Part shown: positions 10,616 to 21,305 of the stretch, in pieces
How the letters are laid out: every line of letters starts with the position of its first letter
Position numbering within the stretch: position 1 is the stretch's first letter
NCBI RefSeq assembly: GCF_001315945.1
Contig: NZ_BBBG01000005.1
Span: 62,001-126,000 of the forward strand
Source: Methanogenium cariaci JCM 10550
GTDB lineage: Archaea; Halobacteriota; Methanomicrobia; Methanomicrobiales; Methanomicrobiaceae
DNA length: 64,000 nt
Direction: 5' to 3'
The notes under the pieces: model-generated
Database searches by the model: none
What the model was told of the DNA's origin: nothing
Seen by the model: the letters and a program-made list of their open reading frames with translations, nothing else
Translations under genes and position numbers: made by a program

Positions 10616-12154
10616 CGCTTCCACCCCCCCCGTTCAAAGAGTTTGCCCAGATCGATTGCCGAAAGAATGCCGACAAGTTTTCCGGTTTCGTCGACGACCG
10701 GGAGGGCACTGATATTGTTTTTCTCCAGCTTGCGGGTGGCCACATCCACCGGCTCGGTCGGGGAGGTGGATACGACCCGTCGGGTCATGATGTCACGCAC
10801 TGTCTCGCCTTTGCCATTGGATGCCGCCACTGCCTTGGAGATGTCAAAGGTGGTGACGATGCCGACCAGCCGGTTGGTGTCGTCAAGCACCGGGAGATGA
10901 TTGATTTCCCCTTTGAGCAGGCGTTTTGCCGCCGTCTGGATCTTCTCGTCTTCCCCCGATGGTGACAAGGTTTGTGTTCATGATGTCACGAACAAGAGGG
11001 GGGGTGCGTGCCTGATCGCGCATCGGGCGTGGGGGGGTCTTTTGTGTGTTCATCCTGCGGGTGGGGGGGAGGGCGAGCTCCATTCTTCCGCTTTCGACCC
11101 ATGCCTTCAGTTCATCCGCGACCTCAAGCGCTTTCTTGTATGAAGAGAGGGACGATGTCTTCACCTCTTCCCCCCCGTTCATCTCCACCAGTCCGCTCTT
11201 CAGTTCGGCGTAGGTGACTTCACGCAGAGTGGGGCGGTCGCGGTTGGGGACACCGTAATCCGCAATCGTGGTCTTCAGGTCTTCGTCACGGACGGCCGTC
11301 CGGCGCACGATATCTTCATCGAGAACGGGAATGGGCACACCGAGGCCGACGTAGAGCGTGCTGTTGTATCCCTTGAAGGTGGCCGCGCGGAGGAAGTCGG
11401 TGGACATGCCGTTCATATCTCCGGTTGTCATCAGGGTGGCGAACCCGTTGCCGGGTGAGGCCTGCGTGCCTTCCCCCCCGATGATCATGCCCTCAGCGCC
11501 GCAGAGGAATATCGGGACACCGCTGCCGATGATGCGCAGGTCGGGGGGGTCATTGGGGGGGATGGGGGGGGAGAGACACCCGGCTCCGGAGTATGAGACA
11601 TTTCCGGTATTGGGCAGCAGGGCGCCCATATAGGTATACAGGGTCCGGTCGGTGGTGTTGGATGCCGCCACATATGACTGATAGGAATTGCGCGGATTGA
11701 CCATGGTCGCCTGATTCATATCCTCAAGGGTCAGGTCAATCTCCAGTGTCTTTCGGGGGGGTAACAGTCGGTTCCCTTTGACTGTGCCCGTAACTGGACG
11801 GAATTCCCTGCGACGAGATCTTCGAGCACATGGCGCCGCCGTATGAGGTGCCCTGTGTCTCTGATTTCTGGGTGGCGCCCAGATAGGCGTCCACTGCCGC
11901 AATGCCTGCATATGCCTCCACTTCGTTCAGCCATACCTTCTCCATCCGTATGGGGGGGGATCGGAATGCCCGAAATTAAAGAATGCACCGGAGGAGCACA
12001 TAGCGCCGAACGTGCCGGTTGTCACCACGTCGACTTCCCTGAGTGCGCCCTTCACACCCAGTTCATCAACAATATCCGGCATCTGGTCTGCCCTGACTGC
12101 CCGGGCATTGCCGTCACGAATGCGGGTGTTGATGAGCTCAATGGTCTTTTCCAT
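10612..12154 (-). CDS. Homocysteine biosynthesis protein, COG1900 (DUF39) plus CBS pair
   Basis: The N-terminal DUF39 domain runs from [20 protein letters not shown] through [26 protein letters not shown], the [22 protein letters not shown] segment and [19 protein letters not shown]. Two CBS motifs follow ([11 protein letters not shown] ... [16 protein letters not shown] and [13 protein letters not shown] ... [16 protein letters not shown]). It is the MA1821-type protein that with the NIL ferredoxin forms homocysteine. Conserved cysteines lie in the GAMCSSG and GGAMCSK segments. The frame breaks at G/C runs near 11955, 11757 and 10955. CBS domains suggest adenosyl-ligand control. Confidence 0.87.
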
Positions 12155-12299
12155 ACTCCATTATATGATATGCTGCATAATTAATGCTTGCACATATTAC
12201 TACTAGTAATTGGGACTTCTCTGGATCCTGTTTGGCGGGGGAATGCATCCGCGGGGTAATCCATACCTTTATTCCCGGTTGTTTCTCTACGTATCTGGT

Positions 12300-13022
12300 A
12301 TGCAGATTGCTGATTTTATTGCCATGCTTGAAGAGATTGCACCGCCGGAGCTTGCAGAGGAGTTCGATGGTGGCAGAATCGGCCTGATCATTGAAGGACG
12401 CAGGGACGTGAATACCGTGTGCTGTGCCCTTGACGCGACCCTTCCGGTGGTCCGGGCGGCGGTCGCAGCGGGGGCGGATATGCTTGTCGTGCATCACACG
12501 CCGATATGGAATCCGCTGACACGCATCGGGGGGGGAAATCGGGAGAGATCATCGGAACCGCCCTCGCCGCCGGCTGAATGTCTATGTGATGCACACCAAT
12601 TTTGACCATGCAGAGGGTGGCATCAACGACGCACTGGCAGAGACTCTTCGGCTCACGGAGGTTGTGCCCCTCTCACTGGGCGTCATCGGCACGCTTACCC
12701 GTTCCCTCAATGACGTGTCCGAACTCCTGGGTGCACCCCCTCCGCATTTACGGGGGGGAGGTGCATCTGCCCTGTCGTCTTGCTGTCGTCGGGGGGGGTC
12801 GGGGGGGTTCTCCCCGACCTGATAGATGAGGCGGAAGCACAGGGTGCGGGGGGGGCCTTCCTCTCGGCGGAACTGAAACACAGTGTCATGCGTGCTTCCG
12901 GTATTCCCCCCCTCATTGAATCCACCCATTATGCCACCGAAGCACCGGGGATGCGGATGCTTTCCCAACGGATGGGCTGGACCTTCCTTGAAGACATCCC
13001 CCCCGCACTGGTGCAGCGCTGA
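12300..13022 (+). CDS. Nif3-like dinuclear metal protein (GTP cyclohydrolase I type 2 family)
   Basis: MQIADFIAMLEEIAPPELAEEFD at the start, LVVHHTPIWNPLTRI, VYVMHTNFDHAEGGINDALAE and the C-terminal GAFLSAELKHSVM and IPLIESTHYATE match the Nif3/YbgI family; the His residues of the HH, HTNFD and STHYATE motifs bind two metal ions. Function in archaea is not settled. Several frame breaks occur at G/C runs (near 12530, 12745, 12790, 12850, 12905) and one missing C near 12573. The stop overlaps the SWIM gene start (TGATG at 13020-13024). Confidence 0.85.
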
Positions 13023-13333
13023 TGAGTGACAGTAACACAGAATGGATGGTCGCCGAGGTCTGTCGCCTCTATGATGCCAAGGGAGATAAGGCGGTGTCGG
13101 CTGCAAAAAACGGACGGGTGATCCAGTATCGGGACTTCTGTGTGGTGGTCGGCACCACAGACACCTATGTCGTGGATGATGCATTCTGCACCTGTGGCGA
13201 TTTCACCTACCGGGGAGTGCAGTGCTGGCATATTCTTGCCTACCGGACGGCAAAAGCGCTGGGAACGATTGTCGTGCGTGATGAGTGGTACCACGACCTG
13301 CTGGGAAAACCGGGAGAAACAAACACTATATGA
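13022..13333 (+). CDS. SWIM zinc-finger protein
   Basis: This 103-residue protein has a SWIM motif CTCGDFTYRGVQCWHILAY (Cx C ... C x H) at about residues 57-75. SWIM domains bind zinc and are found in DNA- or protein-binding proteins; archaeal forms of this size occur with recombination and repair proteins. It is translationally coupled to the Nif3 gene by a TGATG overlap. The gene is intact. Confidence 0.8.
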   Translation: MSDSNTEWMVAEVCRLYDAKGDKAVSAAKNGRVIQYRDFCVVVGTTDTYVVDDAFCTCGDFTYRGVQCWHILAYRTAKALGTIVVRDEWYHDLLGKPGETNTI

Positions 13334-13374
13334 AATCCCGTGGCGATTATTATATCAGGTTACTGTGATTACCC

Positions 13375-16142
13375 ATGCTCGAGGAAGAATATCAGCTTGA
13401 ATATTTCAGAGAGAACGGTCTGGTCAGGAAAATATGCAAGGCCTGCGGTTCAGCGTTCTGGACACGGGACCCTGAGCGTGAATACTGCGGTGATGCACCG
13501 TGTGAGCCCTATTCATTCATCGGCAATCCCATCTTCTCCCCCCATACTATTGACGAGATGCGTGAAGCGTATCTGAGTTTTTTTGAACAGAACGGCCATA
13601 CCCGCATCGAGCGCTACCCGGTGGCTGCCCGCTGGCGTGACGATATCTATCTGACTATCGCATCCATTGCAGATTTTCAGCCATATGTGACCAACGGCGA
13701 GGTGCCCCCCCGCCCGCAAATCCCCCCCTGACCATATCCCAGCCGTGTATCCGGTTAAACGATCTGGATTCGGTGGGACGGTCCGGCCGCCATCTGACAA
13801 CGTTTGAGATGATGGCCCATCATGCGTTCAATACGGATGAGAATAACGTATACTGGAAGGACGAGACGGTCAGCCTCTGCGACCGGTTTCTCGCATCCGT
13901 CGGGGCTGACCTGAACCGGGTGACCTACAAGGAACACCCCTGGATCGGCGGCGGCAACGCCGGACCCAGTGTCGAGGTGCTTATCGGCGGGCTGGAAGTG
14001 GCCACTCTGGTCTTTATGAGCCTGACGAAACGTGACAACGGCAGGGAACCCGTTGACATGGAAGGCGTCCCCTACTACCCGATGGATCTGCGGATTGTGG
14101 ACACCGGATACGGTCTGGAACGTATGGTCTGGGCCTCGCAGGGCAGTCCGACAGTCTATGACGCCGTATTCCCGGAACTGATCAGCCGTCTGATGAAGTC
14201 TGCGGGTCTCGCCAGTCTCCTCAATAACTCCGAATTTACCCGTATTCTTGCACTGAATGCAAAGTATGCCGGGCTCATGGACATCACCGGCTCCAATCTC
14301 TATGAGATGCGCAGAACCGTGGCAGAAAATATCGGGGGGGTGCCCTACCAGAAACTGCAGGACATCATCGCTCCGATCGAGCGTATCTATGCGATTGCCG
14401 ACCACACCCGCTGTCTTGCCTATATGCTCGGTGACTGTATTGTGCCGTCCAACGCACAGGAGGGCTACCTGGCCCGGCTGGTGCTCAGGCGGACGCTGCG
14501 GATGATGAACGAGATTGATATGGATGAGACGCTCGGGGGGGATCTCATCGAATACCAGATGCGGACCATCGGCATCGGCTCCTTTGAACAGGAGATCGGT
14601 GTCGTGCAGGAGATCATCCGCAATGAGGAGGAGAAGTATGCCCTCACGATGGAGCGCGGCGGCAGAATTGTCCAGAAGGCGGCACGGGCCTATAAAAAGA
14701 AGAATCTACCCGTCCCTCTGGATGAACTGATCACACTTTATGACTCCCACGGCATCCCGCCCGAGATTGTGCGTGACATCGCAAAGGAAGAGGGTGCGGA
14801 CGTGGACCTGCCTGATAACTTCTATTCCCTGATTGCCGATGTGCATTCCGAATCCGAAGTCACCGGGAAGACAGAGGATCCGTATGCGGCCATCCGCGAG
14901 AGGGTGGAGGCGATGCCCGATACGAAGATGCTGTATTACGACCTCCCGCAGGCAACCGATTTCGATGCGATTGTGCTCGACCAGTTTGATGAGTATCTGG
15001 TGCTGGACCAGACGCTCTTCTATCCGGAGGGCGGCGGTCAGCCGGCTGATACCGGTAAGATCGTCTCGGAAGAGGGGGGGATCAGCAAGGTTGACCATGT
15101 GGTAAAAATTGGCGGGGGGGTGATTCTGCACCATATCACCGGCGAAACCCTGAGACGCGGCGAACATGTCAAAGGAGCCGTCGATGAGGAACGCAGGGAG
15201 ACGATGATGCGCCATCACACCGCAACCCATGTACTGCTGCATGCCGCAAAAGAAGTGCTTGGCCCGCATATTCATCAGGCCGGTGCAGAAAGGGGGGGTT
15301 GAGAGTTCCCGTATTGATATCCGGCATTTCCGGCATGTCTCTGATAAGGAACTGCAGCAGATCGAGGATGCCGCAAACCGGCTGGTGTTAAACGACATCC
15401 CGGTGCATATCGGTTGGGAAGACCGCACCGCGGCCGAGCAGAAGTACGGGTTTGCCCTCTATCAGGGCGGAGTGCCGCCGGGTGCCCGCATCCGTATCGT
15501 TCAGGTGGCAGGCGATGTGCAGGCCTGTGCCGGTACACACTGCATCAGTACCGGCCAGATCGGGTCCGTCCGGATTATGCGTCTGGAGCATGTGCAGGAT
15601 GGCATCGAACGCATTGAATTCTCCGCGGGTATGGCGGCTGTCGCATACAACCGCTGGATGGAAGGAATCGTCGACACCTCGGTTGCGACCCTGAGTGTCC
15701 AGCGCGAGAACCTGCCTACATCGGTTGAGCGGTTCTTCACCGAGTGGAAGGAGCAGAGAAAGGAGATCGAACGCCTGCAGGCAAAGGTCGCCGAACTGGA
15801 GATCGCAAGTATCCCGGTGGAGGATGTCGCGGGTGTCAGCATCGTTGTCCATGCCGTTACCGCCTCTCCCAAGGAAGTGGTCTCGATGGCGACCGCGTAT
15901 GCCAACGAAGGTGGCGTTGCCCTCCTCGCAGGCACCGGAGACCGGGTGCACGTGGCAGTTGCCTCCGGGGGGGTGGAGCAGGTGAACGCGGGTGAGATTG
16001 TACGCCGGGTATGTGAGATACTGGGTGGAAAAGGGGGGGCGGGAAACCGTCTCTCGCACAGGGCAGCGGTGCCTCGGCAGCCTCTCTTGAAGAGGCGCTT
16101 GCCACCGGACGCCGGATGATTCTTGAGCAACTGAACAATTGA
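13375..16142 (+). CDS. alaS: Alanyl-tRNA synthetase
   Basis: The catalytic region starts [19 protein letters not shown] and contains the class II motif 1-2 area ([19 protein letters not shown]) and [22 protein letters not shown]. The editing domain has [17 protein letters not shown] and CAGTHC zinc/substrate motifs, and the C-terminal helical and C-Ala domain ends [17 protein letters not shown]. Total length of about 920 codons is normal for archaeal AlaRS. The frame breaks at C7 runs at 13705 and 13722 (EVPPPANPLTISQP needs five and four C), at the G7 run near 15295, and near 16035. It charges tRNA-Ala with alanine. Confidence 0.96.
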
Positions 16143-16151
16143 GCAGCTGAA

Positions 16152-16829
16152 ATGACCGAAGAGGGTGTGCTTGTTCTTGAGCCCGGTGACGAACGGGCAA
16201 AGAAGATTGGAAAGGCGATGGCCAGCACGACGGCCAGTGACGTCCTTTCCACCCTTTCTGAGAATGAGCTCACGCTCTCCGAGTTATCCGAACAGATGGG
16301 TCAGCCCATCACGACCCTGAAATACCAGATTGAAAACCTCCTGGATGCGGGGCTCGTTGATATTGTGCGCACCCGCTATAGTGAGAAGGGCCGGGTGGTG
16401 AAGGTCTACGGGCTGCGTCAGCAGGTGGTCATCATGTCTCCCGGAAAGGCAGATGTCCGGTCCTTGCTGCTGAAATACGCGTCCCTCTTCGCCCTGATCA
16501 TCTGTGCGTCCTTGGTGCTGTTTGCCCTCGCGCCGACGCTCGGGTTCCTGTCCGATGGCGGACTCTCCGGGACGGGAGGTGCTCCCGACGGGGGGGTGCA
16601 GGTGATGACCTTCTCTGCGAATGAGACCGATGGTGCAGGGGGGGGCATAAATGGCGAAAAAATGTTGGCGGAGCCAAGGTCCGCCCCGGTGACCGCGTCA
16701 CTTGCACAGGACTATCTGTCCCCGGCAATAACCCCGAACATCCTTGCGGTCATGTTCTTTACCGGCGGATTCGTGGCGATCTTCGCCATGCTCCTCTTCG
16801 AGCTGGTGGCGATGTATCGCCGAAAATAA
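16152..16829 (+). CDS. Membrane-anchored winged-helix transcriptional regulator
   Basis: An ArsR-like winged helix occupies residues about 15-95 (SDVLSTLSENELTLSELSEQ, TTLKYQIENLLDAGLVDIV). It is followed by two membrane segments (SLFALIICASLVLFALAPTLGF and NILAVMFFTGGFVAIFAMLLF) enclosing a variable glycine-rich loop of about 60 residues. Such archaeal proteins keep their DNA-binding part in the cytoplasm while the loop faces outward. It follows alaS after 9 bases; a T-rich stretch near 16846 may end the transcript. Target unknown. Confidence 0.8.
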   Translation: MTEEGVLVLEPGDERAKKIGKAMASTTASDVLSTLSENELTLSELSEQMGQPITTLKYQIENLLDAGLVDIVRTRYSEKGRVVKVYGLRQQVVIMSPGKADVRSLLLKYASLFALIICASLVLFALAPTLGFLSDGGLSGTGGAPDGGVQVMTFSANETDGAGGGINGEKMLAEPRSAPVTASLAQDYLSPAITPNILAVMFFTGGFVAIFAMLLFELVAMYRRK

Positions 16830-16915
16830 TTTCATGATCGTTTCTCCTTTTTTGGTCAATTGTTCGCAATGCAGGAGAAAAAATCCAAAAAATGGTTGAA
16901 AAATATATCCCGCTC

Positions 16916-17534
16916 TTAGAGCAGGCCGATAAAGTTTTTCAGGATGGCAAGCCCGGTCTCCCCCCCGCTCTTCTCCGGGTGAAACTGCACGCCGTAGACA
17001 TTGCCGTTTCCTATCGATGACGCAAACCGGCAGATATAGTCAGTTGTCGTGAGCGTGTGCGCAGGGCTAGTTTTTGCATAGAAAGAGTGGACAAAGTAGA
17101 CATAGCTATCCTCGGGGGGGATGCCTTCGAAGAGGGGGGGGAGGGCTGTTCGACATGGAGGGTATTCCAGCCCATGTGGGGAATCTTCATACCGGGGGGG
17201 GTCTTTTCAAAGGCGAGCACCTCTCCGGGGGACAAGGCCCAGGCCTTCGTGCAGACCAAACTCGGTGCTCTGCTCAAGCAGCATCTGCATCCCAAGGCAG
17301 ATGCCCAATACGGGCCGGTCTTCTGCGTATTGACAGAGCGCCTCGCGGAGAATGCCCAGCTTCTCCATGCCTTCCGAAAAGGCGCCGACACCAGGGAGGA
17401 CGACGCCGTCGCATTCCACCATCACCGCGGTATCCTTGGTGATCACCGGCGCGACCCCCTGCCTTCTCCATCCCGCGGCTTACGCTCCGGAGATTTCCTA
17501 TTCCGTAATCAAGTATAGCTACTTTCGTCGTCAT
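16916..17534 (-). CDS. hisH: Imidazole glycerol phosphate synthase, glutaminase subunit
   Basis: The start MTTKVAILDYGIGNLRSVSRGMEKAG, the VLPGVGAFSEGMEKLG segment and the nucleophile elbow LGICLGMQMLLEQSTEFG (catalytic Cys) identify the class I glutamine amidotransferase HisH, which supplies ammonia to HisF in histidine synthesis. The C-terminal catalytic His/Glu segment VQFHPEKSGG is encoded near 16957-16985. Frame breaks lie near 17455 and at G7 runs near 17116, 17139 and 17196. The ATG at 17534 overlaps the end of the PAPS-reductase-like gene. hisF is not in the window. Confidence 0.92.
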
Positions 17535-18937
17535 CCTCTGTGTCTCCCCGTTTGCGCCAGAGCGCTTTCTCTACCCAGATATCTGGAAGGTCATGCTCTT
17601 CTTTGTATTGATTCAGTGCGTCTTCCCAGCGCTGCCACTCTTCGGGGGGGTAGTCCTCCTGGATCATCCGGAACGTCGCCCAGTCGGATGAGGGGCACAT
17701 GAAACACCCGATCCGGTCAATCCGCTTTGAATACAGGATATTATACGGGGGGGCGTTCTCGCGGAAGATGTAGAGCCAGACATGCAGTGCTGTCCAGTGC
17801 TGAATGGGTGAGGCCGAGAGCTGGCACGGGATAATATTGCTCCGCCAGACCCGCGGGCTCTTCATCCGTTTAAACGATTCATACTTCCGCTGGCCGATAA
17901 ACGAGAGGCACTCTCCCCCCCAGGTATCCTCGATCATCTTTTTGATCGGCTGGAGTTTGCAGACCTTGCAGCACCAGCGTGCATCGACGGCGGGCGGGCC
18001 CTGCCGTTCCATCTCGTCCCAGAACTGCGATGCCATGTCGGTGCGGAGCACCTCGAGACCGTAGTGGTCTGCCACGTCCTGCACGTTTTTGTAGGTCTCC
18101 CGGAACTCAAGCCCGGTATCGGCAAAGAGGAGGGGGGGAGCTTGCCCGCCGCCTTCATGACCACCAGAAGTGTTGCAAGGCTGTCCTTTCCGCCGGAGAA
18201 GGAGACGTTTGCCGGGAGTTGATTTCTCTCCATCGTGCGCTGGACAAAGCAGACTGCCTCGTCCTCGACCCCCTTGAGAATGCGCTCATTCGCCGCGAGC
18301 ACATCCTCCCAGGTCTTCTCTGCCGGGACACAGCTGACGGGTTTGATCTTCCGGGTCCGTGCGATGGTGCCGCGTTCCATCGTCTCTGCCTCGGCGGCAG
18401 AGACCTTGGCCCTGCCGACCCCCGATGCAGCGCCCGTCCGGTAGCATGATGAAGACCTCGTCCCCCCGCTTCGACATGCTCTTCGATTGATATCAGGCCG
18501 GGTGCAAGCACCGATGCCCCCTTGGTCCGGATGGAGGTCTCCGCACCCGGGTCCACCACCATATACCGCAGGGACGGAGTCATATAGAGCGCCGCGGCAG
18601 GCCGGGGCATGGCTTCCCAGCGTTCCTCATCCGGGTAGAACCGGATGGCACCCACAACCGCGCCGCCCATGATGATCTCTTCCATCCGGTCAAAGTCCGG
18701 GACCTTGTTGAGGATGGCGACATGTCCTTCGGGTATCAGTTCTGCGCCAAAATGATCGCGGTATACCCGGTTGATGTGGCTGATGTCGTCGTCGAATGCC
18801 GGGCGGATATCGCCGGGAGGGGGGGTGAGGGCCACTTCCCGCGTCTGCGTGCCGCAGCTGCATTTTTTACCCAGTACGGGTGTCCCGCAGGTGTCACACC
18901 AGTGGAGGTGATTTTTTCCGAGATATGATAGGCGCAT
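17509..18937 (-). CDS. PAPS reductase-family protein with zinc and PUA domains
   Basis: The N-terminus MRLSYLGKNHLHWCDTCGTPVLGKKCSCG is a zinc ribbon, followed by a region ending in a PUA-like domain (VVGAIRFYPDEERWEAMP, GASVLAPGL). The C-terminal half holds the adenine-nucleotide alpha-hydrolase P-loop FSGGKDSLATLLVVM and ends with cysteine motifs CCKVCK and CFMCPSSDW. This architecture is archaeal and is usually annotated as a phosphoadenosine phosphosulfate reductase relative; RNA-linked thiolation chemistry is suggested by PUA but not shown. Frame breaks occur near 18140 and 18465 at G/C runs. Confidence 0.8.
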
Positions 18938-19025
18938 TCCTGAAATATTTCTTCTGTGTGGATAAAAAGAGCGGGTTTTTGCCCTGCGCGTCATAATTTT
19001 TTCAAAAGAGTTAATCTGTGGAGAT

Positions 19026-19038
19026 CGGAAATTTATAC
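19026..19038 (+). promoter_or_regulatory. Candidate BRE/TATA promoter of the Mbh operon
   Basis: CGGAA followed by ATTTATAC is a good archaeal BRE/TATA match about 115 bases before the first operon gene. A start about 25 bases downstream would give a leader of roughly 90 bases. Confidence 0.45.
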
Positions 19039-19087
19039 TGAATCCGTGTGGTTAACTGGAAAATTTCAATGAATATCTTTCTTCCCT

Positions 19088-19136
19088 GGGAATTAGGTGG
19101 TCTAAATTCCCTTCTTCTTACTGGGTAATGCTACCC
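19088..19136 (+). promoter_or_regulatory. Two adjacent hairpins in the Mbh operon leader
   Basis: Bases 19088-19111 form a stem of GGGAATT with AATTCCC around an AGGTGGTCT loop region, and 19123-19136 form GGGTA-ATGC-TACCC. Both lie between the candidate promoter and mnhE. They could be an attenuator or an mRNA-stability element; this is inference from the sequence alone. Confidence 0.35.
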
Positions 19137-19153
19137 GGGAGTGTTGGTTCTGA

Positions 19154-19686
19154 ATGATTCGGTATATTCTGACGTTTATCTGTGCATTTTGCACGTATCT
19201 GGTGCTGACAGCCGGGTCTGGTGACATCGGGCTCTGGTCGGTATTTGAGATAGTTGCGGGGGGGGTATCATTGCGCTTGTCGTTTCTGCGGCATCGGCGA
19301 AATGGTTCTGCCCGGGTGACGACTATCGCATGGCGCATCCACTCCGGTGGGTGCTCTTAGGTTTGTATATCTGTATTCCCTTCTTCCTGGAACTCATCCG
19401 GGCAAACATCGATGTGGCACTACGGATCATCACCGGGAACATTTCTCCCGGCATCGTAAAGGTCAATCCCGATCTTGCGACCGGTTTCGGTCGGCTTCTG
19501 TTTGCAAATTCCGTTACCCTGACACCGGGTACGCTGACGCTGGAAGCAGACGTTAAAACCGGCGACTTCTACATTCACCTGCTCTCTGTCCCCCCCAAAG
19601 AGATGGTGAAGCAGAAGACCGTCGATGCGGCAGCGCTCTTCTCGTTCTTTAAGATCCCGGCATGGGTTCGGAGGATTGCGGAATGA
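19154..19686 (+). CDS. mnhE: Mrp-type Na+/H+ antiporter subunit E (MbhA position)
   Basis: The first gene of a 14-gene operon in the order of the Pyrococcus furiosus Mbh operon. The protein has two or three membrane segments (MIRYILTFICAFCTYLVLTA, the IIALVVSAASAKWF segment after correction, WVLLGLYICIPFFLELI) and the MnhE signature NSVTLTPGTLTLEADVKTGDFYIHLL. It belongs to the antiporter module that couples hydrogenase electron flow to sodium translocation. The frame breaks at the G7 run near 19259. It overlaps mnhF by ATGA. Confidence 0.88.
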
Positions 19687-19943
19687 CCGACATCTGGGTT
19701 CTGGCACTGGGCCTTCTTTTGCTCTTTGTCCTCGGCGCGATGGTGCGTCTCTGGCTGGGGGGGCCGACCGCACCGGATCGTGTGGTGGCGCTCGATGCGG
19801 TGAACACCATCACGGTATGCGGTATCATCGTCTTCGGTGTCGCGTTCAACGAGACGGTCTATGTGGATGTGGCCATTGTGTATGCCCTGCTCTCCTTTGT
19901 CGGCACACTCTGGCTTGCGAAGTACATCGGAGGTGACCTCTGA
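19683..19943 (+). CDS. mnhF: Mrp-type antiporter subunit F (MbhB position)
   Basis: An 86-residue protein with three membrane segments: ALGLLLLFVLGAMVRLWLGG, DAVNTITVCGIIVFGVAF and VDVAIVYALLSFVGTLWLA. The GPTAPDRVVALDAVNT segment is the family signature. It starts at 19683 inside an ATGA overlap with mnhE and ends one base before mnhG begins. It is intact and should sit in the sodium-translocating module of the complex. Confidence 0.9.
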   Translation: MTDIWVLALGLLLLFVLGAMVRLWLGGPTAPDRVVALDAVNTITVCGIIVFGVAFNETVYVDVAIVYALLSFVGTLWLAKYIGGDL

Positions 19944-19944
19944 G

Positions 19945-20307
19945 ATGGTGGCTGACGTTATCGTGACCATCTGCCTTGGCTTAGGTCTTCTTGCCGCAGG
20001 CCTTGGTGTCGTGGGTATCCTGCGCTTCCCGGACGTGTATACTCGCCTGCATGCAGAGACGAAGATGACGACCTGCGGTGCGATATTCATCTGTATCGCG
20101 GTCGTCGTCACGGAAGCCGGTGCGTATCTTGCAACCGGTGAGATGCAGTATGCCGTGCTTGGCCTGCACACCGTGCTCGCTCTTGCAGCGCTGGTCTTCA
20201 CGAACGCCATCGGTGCCCATGCCATCGGGCGTGCGGCATACCGCTCCGGTGTCCGCCCGGACCCTGCTGTGGTGGACCGGCTGAAAGGAGTGGATATCGA
20301 TGATTGA
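19945..20307 (+). CDS. mnhG: Mrp-type antiporter subunit G (MbhC position)
   Basis: A 120-residue protein with three membrane segments and the MnhG signature GVVGILRFPDVYTRLHAETK. The start at 19945 (MVADVIVTICLGLGLLAAG) sits right after the mnhF stop. It overlaps the next gene by eight bases. It is part of the MnhEFG block that, with MbhF/MbhG/MbhH, forms the ion-pumping arm. Confidence 0.9.
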   Translation: MVADVIVTICLGLGLLAAGLGVVGILRFPDVYTRLHAETKMTTCGAIFICIAVVVTEAGAYLATGEMQYAVLGLHTVLALAALVFTNAIGAHAIGRAAYRSGVRPDPAVVDRLKGVDIDD

Positions 20308-20551
20308 ACTCATCGTTCACATCCTGCTTCTTGCAGGGCTTGTCATTTCGGCATGCATGGTCTGGTATATGGACGACCTGATCTCTGCTGCCATTGCCTT
20401 CGGTGCCTTCAGTTTCCTGCTCTCGTTAGAGTTTCTGATGCTCCAGGCGCCGGATGTCGCCATCGCTGAGGCGGGCATCGGTGCCGGTCTTACGACGGCC
20501 ATCTTTGTGATTGCCATCCGCGGCACGGACAAAGACGGGGGGTGCGTCTGA
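20300..20551 (+). CDS. mbhD: Membrane-bound hydrogenase subunit MbhD
   Basis: An 83-residue protein with three membrane segments and the motif LEFLMLQAPDVAIAEAGIGAGLTTAIF, shared by MbhD and the C-terminal part of large MnhA subunits. In Mbh it belongs to the proton/sodium channel region. It overlaps mnhG upstream and mbhE downstream (TGA/ATG at 20549-20553). Confidence 0.88.
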   Translation: MIELIVHILLLAGLVISACMVWYMDDLISAAIAFGAFSFLLSLEFLMLQAPDVAIAEAGIGAGLTTAIFVIAIRGTDKDGGCV

Positions 20552-20842
20552 ATGAAGAACACATTCCAAATCGGTATTCTCGTAGTATGTGCGGCAGCCT
20601 TCCTCATGGCAGGTCTTAATCTCTCCTTTGGGGGGGCACCTGCATACACGGACATGGACGACTACATGCTTGCCCACGGGCAGGAGGAGACCGGCAGCAA
20701 CAATATTGTGACTGGTGTGGTCTTCGACTACCGGGGGTTCGATACCCTCGGTGAGGCGACGGTGCTCTTCACCGTTGTCTTGGGTGCGGGACTCGTCTTC
20801 CGTCGCCTCGGAAAAAAGGAGGATGAATATGAATATGAGTAG
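20551..20842 (+). CDS. mbhE: Membrane-bound hydrogenase subunit MbhE
   Basis: A 96-residue protein with an N-terminal membrane segment, an extracellular-looking loop and a second membrane segment carrying [22 protein letters not shown], the MbhE / MnhA C-terminal signature. The C-terminus is very acidic (KKEDEYEYE). It overlaps the next gene by 20 bases. Confidence 0.86.
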
Positions 20843-21305
20843 TCTCGTCCGGTCAGGGGGGGCGAATATCATGATGCCGTTTATTCTGGTATACGGTTTT
20901 TATATCGTCGTGCACGGGCACCTGACCCCCCCTGGCGGCGGATTCCAGGGCGGTGCGGTCATCGCAACGGCTGTTGTCCTTTTGATGGTGGCCTACTCAC
21001 GCGCCGAAGTGCGTGCCTCGGTCTCCAAAAACGTCCTGAAAAACAGTGAGACCTTAGGGCTGCTCCTCTTCATAGGTACTGCTCTTCTCGCACTCACTGC
21101 CGGTCTTGCCTTCTTTGGCAACTGGCTCCTCGATGCAGGTACGCTCTTCGGGACACCGGTCGCCTTCGGCATCAACCCCCCCGGTGACATCAACACGGGC
21201 GGCATCATTCCGGTCCTGAACATCGCCGTGGGTATTGAAGTCCTCGGTGCGATGGGCATTCTTCTCCTTGCGATGCTTGGCGGCATGAAGGGTGATGCAG
21301 AATGA
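20823..21305 (+). CDS. mbhF: MnhB-like subunit MbhF
   Basis: Four membrane segments and the MnhB signature [20 protein letters not shown] followed by [18 protein letters not shown]. Three in-frame ATGs lie at 20823, 20829 and 20835; the AGGAGG at about 20817-20822 favours one of the later two, which would change the protein only by a few residues. It is part of the sodium-translocating unit. The gene is intact. Confidence 0.9.
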   Translation: MNMNMSSLVRSGGANIMMPFILVYGFYIVVHGHLTPPGGGFQGGAVIATAVVLLMVAYSRAEVRASVSKNVLKNSETLGLLLFIGTALLALTAGLAFFGNWLLDAGTLFGTPVAFGINPPGDINTGGIIPVLNIAVGIEVLGAMGILLLAMLGGMKGDAE

